Of a stretch of 64,000 bases of DNA, positions 1-7,130 are shown in pieces. The stretch spans positions 900,501-964,500 of the forward strand of contig NZ_JARUBO010000005.1 of NCBI RefSeq assembly GCF_029626235.1. The letters are read 5' to 3'. Below the pieces are notes generated by a model. The model ran no database searches. It worked only from the letters and a program-made list of their open reading frames with translations, and had not been told where the DNA came from. How positions within the stretch are numbered: position 1 is the first letter of the stretch; every line of letters begins with the position of its first letter. Source of the DNA: Micromonospora sp. WMMD1120 (GTDB lineage Bacteria; Actinomycetota; Actinomycetes; Mycobacteriales; Micromonosporaceae). The translations under genes were made by a program, and so were the position numbers.

Positions 1-1
1 C

Positions 2-112
2 GAAGCGGCCCTGCGGGCTGGCGGCGTGCAGCTTGTCCCCGGCGAACAGCTCGGCGTGCCGGATCGCGAGGCGGTGAATCGTGTGTCCCTCTGGCACGGC
101 TGCCAAGGATAG
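2..112 (+). CDS. Possible C-terminal end of a gene entering from the left edge
   Basis: An open frame runs in from the window edge and stops at TAG 110-112, giving 36 residues that end in VSLWHGCQG. Its codons have the G/C-rich third positions expected of coding DNA here, and the next gene on the other strand ends just beyond it, so a convergent gene end is plausible. No family can be recognised from so short a tail. It could equally be chance open frame in GC-rich DNA. Confidence 0.3.
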   Translation, partial: EAALRAGGVQLVPGEQLGVPDREAVNRVSLWHGCQG

Positions 113-125
113 CCAGCCGCGCGGG

Positions 126-326
126 TCAGCCTCGGTGGAGCTGGGTGGCGCCGCGAACGAACGTGGCCCAGGAGGCGGGGGCGAAGGTCAGCGTGGGCCC
201 GGTCGGGTCCTTGCTGTCGCGCACACCCACGACGCCGGGCAGGTTGTCGGCCACCTCGACGCAGTTGCCGCCGCTCCCGCCGCTGCGGGTGCTCTTGCGC
301 CAGGTCGCACCGGCAAGGTCAGTCAT
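126..326 (-). CDS. DUF397 domain protein
   Basis: This 66-residue protein has the DUF397 pattern: an N-terminal W-R-K-S-T-R-S segment, a G-G-N-C-V-E-V core and a central V-R-D-S-K-D motif, ending in a short W-x-x-F-V segment. DUF397 proteins are abundant in actinomycetes and nearly always lie next to an XRE/DUF5753 regulator, as here. The start overlaps the end of that upstream gene by 8 bases, so the two are probably translationally coupled. Characterised relatives act with the paired regulator in developmental or stress control, but the biochemical role is not settled. The specific function here is unknown. Confidence 0.85.
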   Translation of the reverse strand: MTDLAGATWRKSTRSGGSGGNCVEVADNLPGVVGVRDSKDPTGPTLTFAPASWATFVRGATQLHRG

Positions 327-1206
327 GATGCTCCTCGATGATCGAAGTGATCATTTTCTCTGATTCTGCCTCACCGGACGCGAGCGCTTCCAGGTCCGAC
401 CAGACATGTTCGAAGGCCGCCACCTCGGCCGGCTTGTCCAGGTAGAGCGCTCCGGTGATGTTCTCCAGGTAGACGGTGGTCGGCTCGGTCGACGCCCGGC
501 CGAACGCCTGCGGAAAGTCCAACAGCACGAAGGTGCCCGTCTCGCTGGCCAGCGGCGGACCGGCGGCGAGCGGCAGCACCCGCAGACTCACGTTCGGCAG
601 CGCGGCCACGTCGAGCAGGTGGCGCAACTGCTGGGTCATCGCCCGGTGGTCGGGGATCGTGCGCCGCAGCACCGCCTCGCTCAACACGACCCGAAGGGTG
701 GGTGCGGGGGGCAGTCGGCGGACGAGGATGCCCTGCCGTTGCAACCGCACCTCGACCAGCTTTTCCCGCTCGTCGGCGGTCATCGTCGGGTTCTTGCGGC
801 GGAACAGCTCGGCGGCGTACTCCCGGGTTTGCAGAAGCCCGGGAATCAACTCCGCGTCGTATTGACGCAAACTGGCGGCCGACGATTCCAGGCCGACGTA
901 CAACGAGAACCACGACGGGACCACATCACCGTACGAGTGCCACCACCCCCTGGCGCGGGTCTCCTTCGCGAGGCCGGCGACGATCTCCCCCATCGCGTCC
1001 GGCACCCGATAGAGGACGCACATCGCCCGCGCGTCCACCACCCGCACCGGCACCAGGCCCTTCTCGATCCGCCACACCTTCTGCCGCGAGCAGTCCAGGG
1101 CCTCGGCGACGGCGTCCAGCGTCACGGAGGCGTCCTCGCGGAGCTGCGTGAGCAGCCGCCCGAGTTGCCGCCGGGGGACGGTCGATCCGCTTGTTTCATC
1201 CGTCAT
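319..1206 (-). CDS. XRE-family helix-turn-helix regulator with DUF5753 domain
   Basis: This 295-residue cytoplasmic DNA-binding protein has a helix-turn-helix at about residues 15-70 (LDAVAEALDCSRQKVWRIEKG). It is followed by a DUF5753 domain from about residue 105 to the end, marked by the P-G-L-L-Q-T-R-E-Y-A motif. This is the standard partner of DUF397 proteins, and the downstream DUF397 gene overlaps its 3' end. Relatives are numerous, paralogous and strain-variable in Streptomyces and Micromonospora. The upstream 1207-1426 region is AT-richer than its surroundings and divergent to the next gene, so it probably holds the promoters of both. The target genes cannot be told from sequence. 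Confidence 0.9.
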   Translation of the reverse strand: MTDETSGSTVPRRQLGRLLTQLREDASVTLDAVAEALDCSRQKVWRIEKGLVPVRVVDARAMCVLYRVPDAMGEIVAGLAKETRARGWWHSYGDVVPSWFSLYVGLESSAASLRQYDAELIPGLLQTREYAAELFRRKNPTMTADEREKLVEVRLQRQGILVRRLPPAPTLRVVLSEAVLRRTIPDHRAMTQQLRHLLDVAALPNVSLRVLPLAAGPPLASETGTFVLLDFPQAFGRASTEPTTVYLENITGALYLDKPAEVAAFEHVWSDLEALASGEAESEKMITSIIEEHHD

Positions 1207-1426
1207 GCAACATCACCGCTCTCCTCGTGCAACACGGAATGTTTCACCACGTACGCATTTCTGGTTCATTCCTCGTGCGTCATTTCGACTTGACAGTAGG
1301 GCGGGGCGAAAGATTGCACAAGGTGGCCAGGGTGGAACATGCTGTCACGCGCCACAGCATTCCGGAAAGGCGTCGTAAATGGCGTCGACAATAGCGTGTT
1401 TGCGCTATTTATCGGAGGGACGCACG

Positions 1427-1597
1427 ATGCGCGTGTCGTACAACGAATACCTCCTGGTCACCGCGCTGACCCTCGCCCGCCGACACCGGCCGGTCTGGAG
1501 CTGGTCCCGCTGGCGCACCGTGTGCCGGTGCGGCGCGGAGCTGCCCTGCCGAGCCCGCCACCGCATCCCGATCAACCGTGGGCACTGGCCGACGTGA
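1427..1597 (+). CDS. Small cysteine-containing protein of unknown function
   Basis: This 56-residue protein starts at ATG 1427, eight bases after a strong Shine-Dalgarno GGAGGG (1414-1419). A longer frame starting upstream has no ribosome site, so the shorter start was chosen. It is basic and rich in Trp and Arg, and carries a compact C-R-C-G-A-E-L-P-C motif that could bind a metal. Its TGA overlaps the GTG of the next gene (GTGA), indicating a two-gene operon. Small proteins of this look sit beside XRE/DUF397 genes in related genomes, but no function is known to me. Confidence 0.7.
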   Translation: MRVSYNEYLLVTALTLARRHRPVWSWSRWRTVCRCGAELPCRARHRIPINRGHWPT

Positions 1598-1911
1598 CCG
1601 CTGCGCAGCCCGGCCGGAAGCCCGGCGACCTCAAGCCCGGCGACCTGCTGTTGATCGGCGAGGCGTGCTCGGTGCAGTTCGCCGGCGACCGGGCGCTGCG
1701 CCTGCGACTGGTGAGTGTCGACCCGCGCCCGACATACCAGGGTTGGGTCTGGCTGACCGGCTACGCCCTGAACGGCAGGGACGTCGCCGTGGACAAGCGG
1801 GAGGTGTTCGTGCTCCACGCCGGGCTGCGGGTGCTGCGCCCAGCGCCGGGTTCAAGCAAGCCGGGCCCGTCCGGGAGCGCGGAAAGACCGGTTTTCCGGA
1901 CGTCGTGTTGA
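1594..1911 (+). CDS. Small hypothetical protein, coupled to the gene before it
   Basis: This 105-residue protein starts at GTG 1594, which overlaps the stop of the upstream 56-residue gene by four bases. It begins with a hydrophilic K-P-G-D-L-K-P-G-D-L segment. A beta-rich stretch follows, with alternating hydrophobic residues (LRLRLVSVDPRP, GWVWLTGYAL, VFVLHAGLRVL), resembling a small beta-barrel. The tail is low-complexity. No signal peptide or membrane segment is visible. The family is not recognised. Coupling with the upstream gene suggests the two products act together. Confidence 0.65.
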   Translation: MTAAQPGRKPGDLKPGDLLLIGEACSVQFAGDRALRLRLVSVDPRPTYQGWVWLTGYALNGRDVAVDKREVFVLHAGLRVLRPAPGSSKPGPSGSAERPVFRTSC

Positions 1912-2006
1912 TCGAGGTCAGACCGGGCGTGGCATCTGTACCCGGTATTGGTGTCAGAAAACGCGCAGCGGGGTACTTCATGGCCGTACCCATCAGGAGG
2001 TGTGTA

Positions 2007-2915
2007 GTGGTCAGGATTCCTTCGCTGTCCCGCCGGTCCGAGCCGGCGCGGGACGAGAACCTCGACGGTCGCGTGGACGGCCGCGATAACCAGGTCACCG
2101 ACCGGGACGCCGAGCAGACGCCGTACACCAGCGGCAACGGCCAGGGCAGTGAGGCCGAGCGGCGGGCCAGCGAGCGCGCGGCGGTGGCCCGCGCCGCCAC
2201 CGCGCGCCCGGTCGACACCGACACCCGCTCGACCGGCCGGTCCGTCGGCGCCGACACCCGGTCCGCCGCCGCGCGGCCCGTCGACACCGACACCCGCCCG
2301 AGCGTCGCGCGCCCGGCGGACACCGACACCCGGGCGGTGACCACCGATGCCCGGCCCGCCGCCGTGGCCGAGACGGACACCGAGGCCCGGCCCGCCGCCG
2401 TGGCCGGGACGGACACCGAGGCCCGGCCCGCCGCCGTGGCCGGGACGAACACCGAGGCCCGGCCCGGGACGCGCACCACCGGGCGGGACTCCCACCCGGA
2501 CGGCACCACCCGGCGACCCGACACCACCGACCGCCCGGTCGACACGACCCCGGACCGGACCGCCCCCGAGCCGCCGGTGACGCGTGGCCCGAAGCCCCGC
2601 GCCAGCCTGCTGGCCACCCTCGGCCTGATCGTCGCGGTCGCCGGCGCGCTGTTCGTCCTGACCGGGACGCTTGCCGGGTACGGCATCGGGCTCGGCGCGG
2701 TCGGCGCGGTCCTCTCGGTGCTCGGCCTGATGGCCACCCGCCGCCGGCACGTCGCCGGCAAGACCGACGCGCTGTTCGGCATCCTGATCGGGCTGGCCGC
2801 AGTGGTGATCGGTGTGCTGGCGATGACCGGTCAGTTCGACTGGCCGACCACCGACGGCGACTGGGTGCCGCGCTTCCGGGAGTGGCTTGACTCACAGTTT
2901 GTCGACCGTTTCTAG
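2007..2915 (+). CDS. Membrane protein with a long Thr/Asp/Arg repeat N-terminus
   Basis: This 302-residue protein starts at GTG 2007, six bases after an ideal AGGAGG (1995-2000). An in-frame ATG at 1980 is possible but lacks a ribosome site. Residues 1-190 are hydrophilic and disordered, built from near-repeats of DTDTR and ARPAAVAGTDTEARP. The C-terminal third carries about three membrane helices (LLATLGLIVAVAGALFVLTG, GIGLGAVGAVLSVLGLMA, ALFGILIGLAAVVIGVLAM) in a DUF4190-like arrangement, then a short acidic/aromatic tail. It is therefore probably an inner-membrane protein with a cytoplasmic repeat domain. The repeats have varied in copy number at DNA level. The function is unknown. Confidence 0.75.
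   Translation: MVRIPSLSRRSEPARDENLDGRVDGRDNQVTDRDAEQTPYTSGNGQGSEAERRASERAAVARAATARPVDTDTRSTGRSVGADTRSAAARPVDTDTRPSVARPADTDTRAVTTDARPAAVAETDTEARPAAVAGTDTEARPAAVAGTNTEARPGTRTTGRDSHPDGTTRRPDTTDRPVDTTPDRTAPEPPVTRGPKPRASLLATLGLIVAVAGALFVLTGTLAGYGIGLGAVGAVLSVLGLMATRRRHVAGKTDALFGILIGLAAVVIGVLAMTGQFDWPTTDGDWVPRFREWLDSQFVDRF
2340..2470 (+). repeat. In-frame tandem repeats inside the membrane-protein gene
   Basis: About three copies of a 45-base unit encode R-P-A-A-V-A-(E/G)-T-(D/N)-T-E-A. They follow shorter D-T-D-T-R units from about 2214. The unit length is a multiple of three, so gain or loss of copies keeps the frame. Confidence 0.75.
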
Positions 2916-3011
2916 CGGGCACTGTTCCGCTCGCCGGTGGTGCACCGGCAGCGCCGGCGGTTCGCCGGCAGCCCGAACTTCCCGGTGGTTCACCGGCCGG
3001 GCGACACACCT

Positions 3012-3040
3012 TTCAGGGGCGGCGGTTCGCCGCCCCTGAA
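3012..3040 (+). terminator. Perfect hairpin downstream of the repeat membrane-protein gene
   Basis: The arms TTCAGGGGCGGCG (3012-3024) and CGCCGCCCCTGAA (3028-3040) pair perfectly around a 3-base loop. It lies 97 bases after the stop of the 2007-2915 gene, with no T-run, as is usual for actinomycete terminators. Confidence 0.65.
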
Positions 3041-3109
3041 GTGCGTCCGGGGCCGGGGCGCCGGGCGCGCGCCGAGCGCCTCCCGGAGGCTGGCCCCGGC
3101 GGCGTGTCA

Positions 3110-3242
3110 CCGGGATGCGTCCCGGGGATGCGTCCCCGGGGTGCGCCCCCGGAGTGCGGCCCCGGAGTGCGGCCCCGGGAGTGCGGCCCCGGGATGCGCC
3201 CCGGAGTGCGGCCCCGGGATGCGGCCCCGGGATGCGCCCCGA
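3110..3242. repeat. Degenerate tandem repeats of a CCCCGGRRTGCG unit
   Basis: About ten imperfect copies of a roughly 12-15 base unit (CCCCGGGATGCG / CCCCGGAGTGCGG) lie directly left of an intergenic palindrome. All three frames on both strands read repetitively, so the open frames here are not genes. Confidence 0.75.
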
Positions 3243-3312
3243 CGATCTTGCACTTTCGGTTGCCGTTTTGTCGCTCTGGTCCCCGTATGCGGCGACAGGA
3301 AGCGCAAGATCG
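3243..3312. repeat. Intergenic palindrome, CGATCTTGCAC family, copy 1
   Basis: The outer arms are CGATCTTGCACTTTC (3243-3257) and GGAAGCGCAAGATCG (3298-3312). An inner TGTCGC / GCGACA pair sits about ten bases inside. The arms have diverged by a few bases compared with the other copies in the window. It lies between two genes on the plus strand. Confidence 0.75.
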
Positions 3313-3367
3313 ACGCCGGAGTGGGGCGCGTGGCCTAGAACACGAACCGAGCCCGGTCGGGCTGTCG

Positions 3368-3424
3368 ACGCAACGAATCGCAGTCCGGCACCCCTCACAC
3401 GCAACGAATCTGCGCTGTGCGCAA
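3368..3424 (+). promoter_or_regulatory. Candidate operator repeats upstream of ddaH-rocD
   Basis: The 12-base word ACGCAACGAATC occurs at 3368-3379 and again at 3399-3410, 31 bases apart, which is about three helical turns. A partial third copy, GCGCAAC, lies at 3418-3424. Helically phased direct repeats ahead of an arginine/ornithine operon suggest an Lrp/AsnC- or ArgR-type regulator. The regulator is not encoded nearby. Confidence 0.45.
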
Positions 3425-3527
3425 CTCTCGACGGTAGATCCTGCCGCTGACCCCGCATAACGTTGAGCAACGGCGCCAGCCCGTGGGCCACGGTGGCCGG
3501 GCGCGCCCGACCCCTGGGAGCAGGACA

Positions 3528-4349
3528 ATGACGATGGACGCCACCAGCCAGCGCCTGTTGATGTGCCGGCCGACGTACTTCGCCGTCGACTACGCGATCA
3601 ACCCCTGGATGGACCCGAGCGCGCCGGTGGACGTCGCGCTGGCCGTTCAGCAGTGGGAGCAGCTCCGCCAGACGTACCTCGACCTGGGCCACACCGTCGA
3701 GGAGATCACTCCGGTGCCCGGCCTGCCCGACATGGTCTTCGCCGCCAACGGCGGCACGGTGATCGACGGCAAGGCGATGGCAGTGCAGTTCCGCGACCCG
3801 CAGCGCGCCGACGAGGCGCCGGCGTACCGGGCCTGGTTCGAGGCCGCCGGCTTCGAGGTGTACGACCCGAAGCACGTCAACGAGGGTGAGGGCGACGTCC
3901 TGCTGGCCGGGGACCACCTGCTGGCCGGCACCGGCTTCCGCACCGCGCACGCCTCGCACGCCCAGTTGCAGGAGGTCTTCGGCTACCCGGTGATCACCAT
4001 GCAGCTCGTCGACCCGCGCTTCTACCACCTGGACACGGCGCTGACGGTGCTCGACGAGCGGACCGTGGCGTACCTGCCGGAGGCGTTCTCCCCCGGCAGC
4101 CAGGCGGTGCTGCGCCGGCTCTTCCCGGACGCGGTGCACGCCACCATGGCCGACGCCGAGGTGCTGGGGCTGAACGCGGTCAGCGACGGGCGGCACGTGG
4201 TGCTGCCCGCGCAGGCCACCGACCTGGCCGCCAAGCTGCGCGACCGGGGCTACGAAACCATCGGTGTCGACCTGTCCGAGCTGCGTAAGGCCGGCGGCGG
4301 ACCGAAGTGCTGCACGCTACGACTCCGTCAGGGAAAGGCAAGCAAGTGA
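3528..4349 (+). CDS. ddaH: Dimethylarginine dimethylaminohydrolase-like amidinohydrolase
   Basis: This 273-residue cytoplasmic enzyme belongs to the amidinotransferase/DDAH superfamily. These hydrolyse the guanidino group of arginine-type substrates through a covalent thiol intermediate. The N-terminal L-M-C-R-P-T-Y-F, the F-A-A-N-G-G region, the F-Y-H-L-D-T histidine motif and the C-terminal G-G-P-K-C-C-T-L with the catalytic cysteine (about residue 261) are all present. The start ATG 3528 follows GGGAGCAGG. Its stop overlaps the GTG of rocD, as in mycobacteria where the Rv2323c-like gene neighbours rocD. In that setting it probably feeds citrulline/ornithine-type catabolism. The true substrate (methylarginine or arginine) is not proven. 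Confidence 0.85.
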   Translation: MTMDATSQRLLMCRPTYFAVDYAINPWMDPSAPVDVALAVQQWEQLRQTYLDLGHTVEEITPVPGLPDMVFAANGGTVIDGKAMAVQFRDPQRADEAPAYRAWFEAAGFEVYDPKHVNEGEGDVLLAGDHLLAGTGFRTAHASHAQLQEVFGYPVITMQLVDPRFYHLDTALTVLDERTVAYLPEAFSPGSQAVLRRLFPDAVHATMADAEVLGLNAVSDGRHVVLPAQATDLAAKLRDRGYETIGVDLSELRKAGGGPKCCTLRLRQGKASK

Positions 4350-5560
4350 TCGACAACATCCTGCGGACGCCGGGAGCGGTCCGGGACGCCGAGCGCTGGA
4401 CGGCGCACAACTACCACCCGCTGCCGGTGGTGATCTCGTCCGCCGAGGGAGCCTGGCTCACCGACGTGGACGGCCGGCGCTACCTCGACTGCCTGGCCGG
4501 CTACTCCGCGCTGAACTTCGGCCACCGGCATCCGCAGCTGATCGCCGCCGCGCACGCCCAGCTCGACCGGCTCACGCTGACCAGTCGGGCGTTCATCCAC
4601 GACCAGTTCGCCGACTTCTGCCGCGAGCTGGCCGAGCTGTGCGGCAAGGACCTGGTGCTGCCGATGAACACCGGCGCCGAGGCGGTGGAGACCGGGATCA
4701 AGGTGGCCCGGAAGTGGGGCTACCAGGTCAAGGGCGTGCCCGCCGGTCAGGCCAACATCGTGGTCGCCGAGGGCAACTTCCACGGCCGGACCACCACCAT
4801 CGTCAGCTTCTCCACCGACGAGGACGCCCGCGCCGACTTCGGGCCGTACACCCCGGGGTTCACCATCGTTCCGTACGGCGACCTGGACGCGCTGACCGCC
4901 GCGATCGACGAGAACACCGTCGCCGTACTGCTCGAGCCGATCCAGGGCGAGCAGGGCGTGGTGCTGCCACCGGAGGGCTACCTGCCCGGCGTACGCCAGG
5001 TCTGCACCGACCGGAACGTGCTCTTCATCGCCGACGAGATCCAGTCCGGGCTGGGGCGTACCGGGGCGACGTTCGCCTGCGACCACGAGGGCGTCGTACC
5101 CGACATGTACCTCCTCGGCAAGGCCCTCGGCGGCGGCATCGTGCCGGTGTCCGCGGTGGCCGCGAACGCCGACGTGCTCGGCGTGCTCAAGCCCGGCCAG
5201 CACGGCTCCACCTTCGGCGGCAACCCGCTGGCCTGCGCGGTGGCCGTCGAGGTGGTCCGACTGCTGGCCACCGGCGAGTTCCAGCGCCGCTCCGCCGAGC
5301 TGGGCGAGCGACTCCGTACCGGCCTGGAGGCTCTGGTTGACAGAGGCCTGGTCGGGGTACGCGTACGCGGCCTGTGGGCCGGTCTGGACATCGACCCGGC
5401 GCTGATGAGCGGCCGGGAGGCGTGTGAGCGGCTGGCGGAGCGCGGCGTGCTGGCCAAGGACACCCACGGCTCCACCATCCGGCTCGCCCCGCCGCTGGTC
5501 ATCACCGAAGAGGAGATCGACCTGGCGGTCAACGCGCTGACCGAGGTGCTGTCCGCCTAA
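4346..5560 (+). CDS. rocD: Ornithine-oxo-acid transaminase
   Basis: This PLP-dependent class III aminotransferase converts ornithine and 2-oxoglutarate to glutamate semialdehyde and glutamate. The cofactor motifs are clear: N-T-G-A-E-A-V-E-T near residue 105, F-H-G-R-T-T-T, I-A-D-E-I-Q-S-G-L-G-R-T-G, and the PLP lysine in L-L-G-K-A-L-G-G-G. GTG 4346 is preferred because it overlaps the ddaH stop (GTGA) and follows AGGGAAAGG. An in-frame ATG at 4307 would overlap ddaH by 43 bases without a ribosome site. The length of 404 residues is normal for the family. With ddaH it forms an arginine/ornithine-to-glutamate route. Confidence 0.93.
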   Translation: MIDNILRTPGAVRDAERWTAHNYHPLPVVISSAEGAWLTDVDGRRYLDCLAGYSALNFGHRHPQLIAAAHAQLDRLTLTSRAFIHDQFADFCRELAELCGKDLVLPMNTGAEAVETGIKVARKWGYQVKGVPAGQANIVVAEGNFHGRTTTIVSFSTDEDARADFGPYTPGFTIVPYGDLDALTAAIDENTVAVLLEPIQGEQGVVLPPEGYLPGVRQVCTDRNVLFIADEIQSGLGRTGATFACDHEGVVPDMYLLGKALGGGIVPVSAVAANADVLGVLKPGQHGSTFGGNPLACAVAVEVVRLLATGEFQRRSAELGERLRTGLEALVDRGLVGVRVRGLWAGLDIDPALMSGREACERLAERGVLAKDTHGSTIRLAPPLVITEEEIDLAVNALTEVLSA

Positions 5561-5656
5561 CCCCCACCCACCCCACCCACCCACCCCACCCCCACCGGCG
5601 CCCCGCCCACCCCCGCCCGGCGTTGATCATGAAGTTATTGCCGTCCACCCCGGCTT

Positions 5657-6799
5657 GGGGTCAAGGGGTGAGTGCAATCGTTAGGCGGCGATGAGGTGGT
5701 CTAGGCGTTCGGCTGGGGTTGCCCAGTCGAGTGTTTGGCGGGGGCGGGTGTTCAGTTCGTGGGCGATCTCGTCGAGGCCGCTCTGGTTGATGCTGCGGAA
5801 GTCGTAGCTGCCTTTGGGGAAGTACTGGCGTAGCAGGCCGTTGGTGTTCTCGTTGCTGCCGCGTTGCCAGGGGCTGTGGGGGTCGCAGAAGTAGACCGGG
5901 CAGCCGGTGGCGACGGTGAAGACCGCGTGGGCGGCCATCTCGCTGCCTTGGTCCCAGGTCAGTGAGCGGCGTAGGTGCGTCGGTAGTCGGGCGGTGAGGT
6001 CGGTGAGCACGCCGATGACGGCTTCGGTGTCACGCCCGTGCGGCAGCGCGCCGAGCATCACGTAGCGGGTGGCGCGTTCGACCAGTGTCACGATCGCCGA
6101 GCGGCCGCCCTTGCCGATGACCAGATCACCTTCCCAGTGACCCGGCACGGCCCGGTCGGTGGCCTCGGCGGGCCGGTTACTGATGTGCAGGTCCCCGATC
6201 CAGGGGCGGCGGCCCCGATCCGCTGCCGCCAGCCGCGACTGGGCACGCCGGTCGGCGCGTCCCGAGCGCAGAGCGACCTGCCGAGTCAACTCCTCCCGCA
6301 GGCTGCCCCGCGACTGAACGTAGATCGCCTGGTAGATCGTCTCGTGAGACACCTGCAACTCCGGCCGGTCAGCGAACATGGCCCGCAGCCACGCGGCGAT
6401 CTGCGTCGGAGACCACCTACGCGCCAGTCTGCCCCGCACCACCTGCCGCAGCCGCGTCCCGGCCCCCAACTTCGTCGCCTTCGGCCGACGCCGCGCCGCG
6501 TCAGCACGCCGCTGCGCCCACTGCGCCTGATACCCCCACCGATACGGCGCCCGAGCCCGCCCCGACGGCAACGACCGCCCCAACGGGTTCTTCGTCCCAT
6601 GCCGGGCACTGTGATACCGGCCCACCTCCCGCGAGACCGTGCTCACCGACACCCCGAGCACACCCGCGATCTGCGAAATCGTCCGCCCTGCCCCCCACAG
6701 ATGCTCCAACACCTGCCGATGCCCAAACGTCACCACACCCGGCCTCGCCACCAGCACCCCCAGCCCAACCAAGATCAGTTGCACTGAAGCCTAGAAACC
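5657..6799 (-). mobile_element. IS30-family insertion sequence, apparently complete
   Basis: The element is about 1.14 kb with one transposase gene. The proposed ends are a 21-base imperfect inverted repeat matching at 15 of 21 positions. The left end is at 5657-5677, ending in AGTGCAA, and the right end at 6779-6799, starting TTGCACT. The short words CCACCCCGG (5646) and CCACCCGGC (6798) outside the ends could be remnants of the target, but no clean target duplication is visible. The exact ends are inferred. Confidence 0.75.
5681..6784 (-). CDS. IS30-family transposase
   Basis: This 367-residue DDE transposase is apparently intact. An N-terminal helix-turn-helix (about residues 30-55, ISQIAGVLGVSVSTVSREV) is typical of IS30. 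The catalytic core has D in H-W-E-G-D-L-V-I-G, D in L-T-W-D-Q-G-S-E-M, and E in S-N-E-N-T-N-G-L-L-R-Q-Y-F-P-K-G. The GTG start at 6784 lies within the terminal inverted repeat, so expression may come from outside promoter read-in, or a slightly later start may be used. There are no frameshifts, so the element may still be mobile. Confidence 0.92.
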   Translation of the reverse strand: MQLILVGLGVLVARPGVVTFGHRQVLEHLWGAGRTISQIAGVLGVSVSTVSREVGRYHSARHGTKNPLGRSLPSGRARAPYRWGYQAQWAQRRADAARRRPKATKLGAGTRLRQVVRGRLARRWSPTQIAAWLRAMFADRPELQVSHETIYQAIYVQSRGSLREELTRQVALRSGRADRRAQSRLAAADRGRRPWIGDLHISNRPAEATDRAVPGHWEGDLVIGKGGRSAIVTLVERATRYVMLGALPHGRDTEAVIGVLTDLTARLPTHLRRSLTWDQGSEMAAHAVFTVATGCPVYFCDPHSPWQRGSNENTNGLLRQYFPKGSYDFRSINQSGLDEIAHELNTRPRQTLDWATPAERLDHLIAA

Positions 6800-6831
6800 A
6801 CCCGGCGTGTCCTGGCAATAACTTCATGATC

Positions 6832-7125
6832 AACCGGGGCCAACCCAGACCGGGGCCAACCCGGACCGGGGCCAACCCGGACCGGGGCCAACCCGGACCG
6901 GGGCCAACCCAGACCGGGGCCAACCCGGACCGGGGCCAACCCGGACCGGGGCCAACCCAGACCGGGGCCAACCCAGACCGGGGCCAACCCAGACCGGGGC
7001 CAACCCAGACCGGGACCAGCCCGGACCGGGGCCAACCCAGACCGGGACCAGCCCGGACCGGGACCAGCCCGGACCGGGGCCAGCCCGGACCGGGGCCAGC
7101 CCGGACCGGGGCCAGCCCGGGACCG
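6832..7125. repeat. 16-bp tandem repeat array, about 18 copies
   Basis: The unit is CCGGGGCCAACCCRGA. The first dozen copies are nearly identical, while the right-hand copies drift to CCGGGACCAGCCCGGA. Because 16 is not a multiple of three, every reading frame is open and cycles through a 16-residue Gly/Pro/Gln or Trp/Pro/Arg pattern. The resulting long open frames are artefacts. There are no spacers, so it is not CRISPR. The array sits between the right arm of the split palindrome and the end of the kinase-like gene. Confidence 0.9.
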
Positions 7126-7130
7126 AATGG

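Larger units (their letters stand above)
5622..6836. repeat. GTTGATCATGAAGTT palindrome split by an IS30-type insertion
   Basis: The left arm GTTGATCATGAAGTTATTG starts at 5622. Its exact inverted partner ends at about 6834, with GGCAATAACTTC starting at 6814. In the intact copy at 35288-35368 such arms are only about 30 bases apart. Here the interior holds the complete IS30-family element. C-rich DNA (5560-5620) lies left and the CCGGGGCC array lies right. Confidence 0.8.

Noticed and set aside
3041..3460. Arg/Pro/Gly-rich proteins in the gap before ddaH
   Set aside because: They derive from tandem repeats and a palindrome, with no ribosome site or family resemblance.
4307..4345. Earlier rocD start at ATG 4307
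   Set aside because: It would overlap ddaH by 43 bases and lacks a ribosome site. GTG 4346 overlaps the stop in the usual GTGA style.
6836..7130. Possible CRISPR array
   Set aside because: The 16-base units are directly adjacent without spacers, and no cas genes are near.
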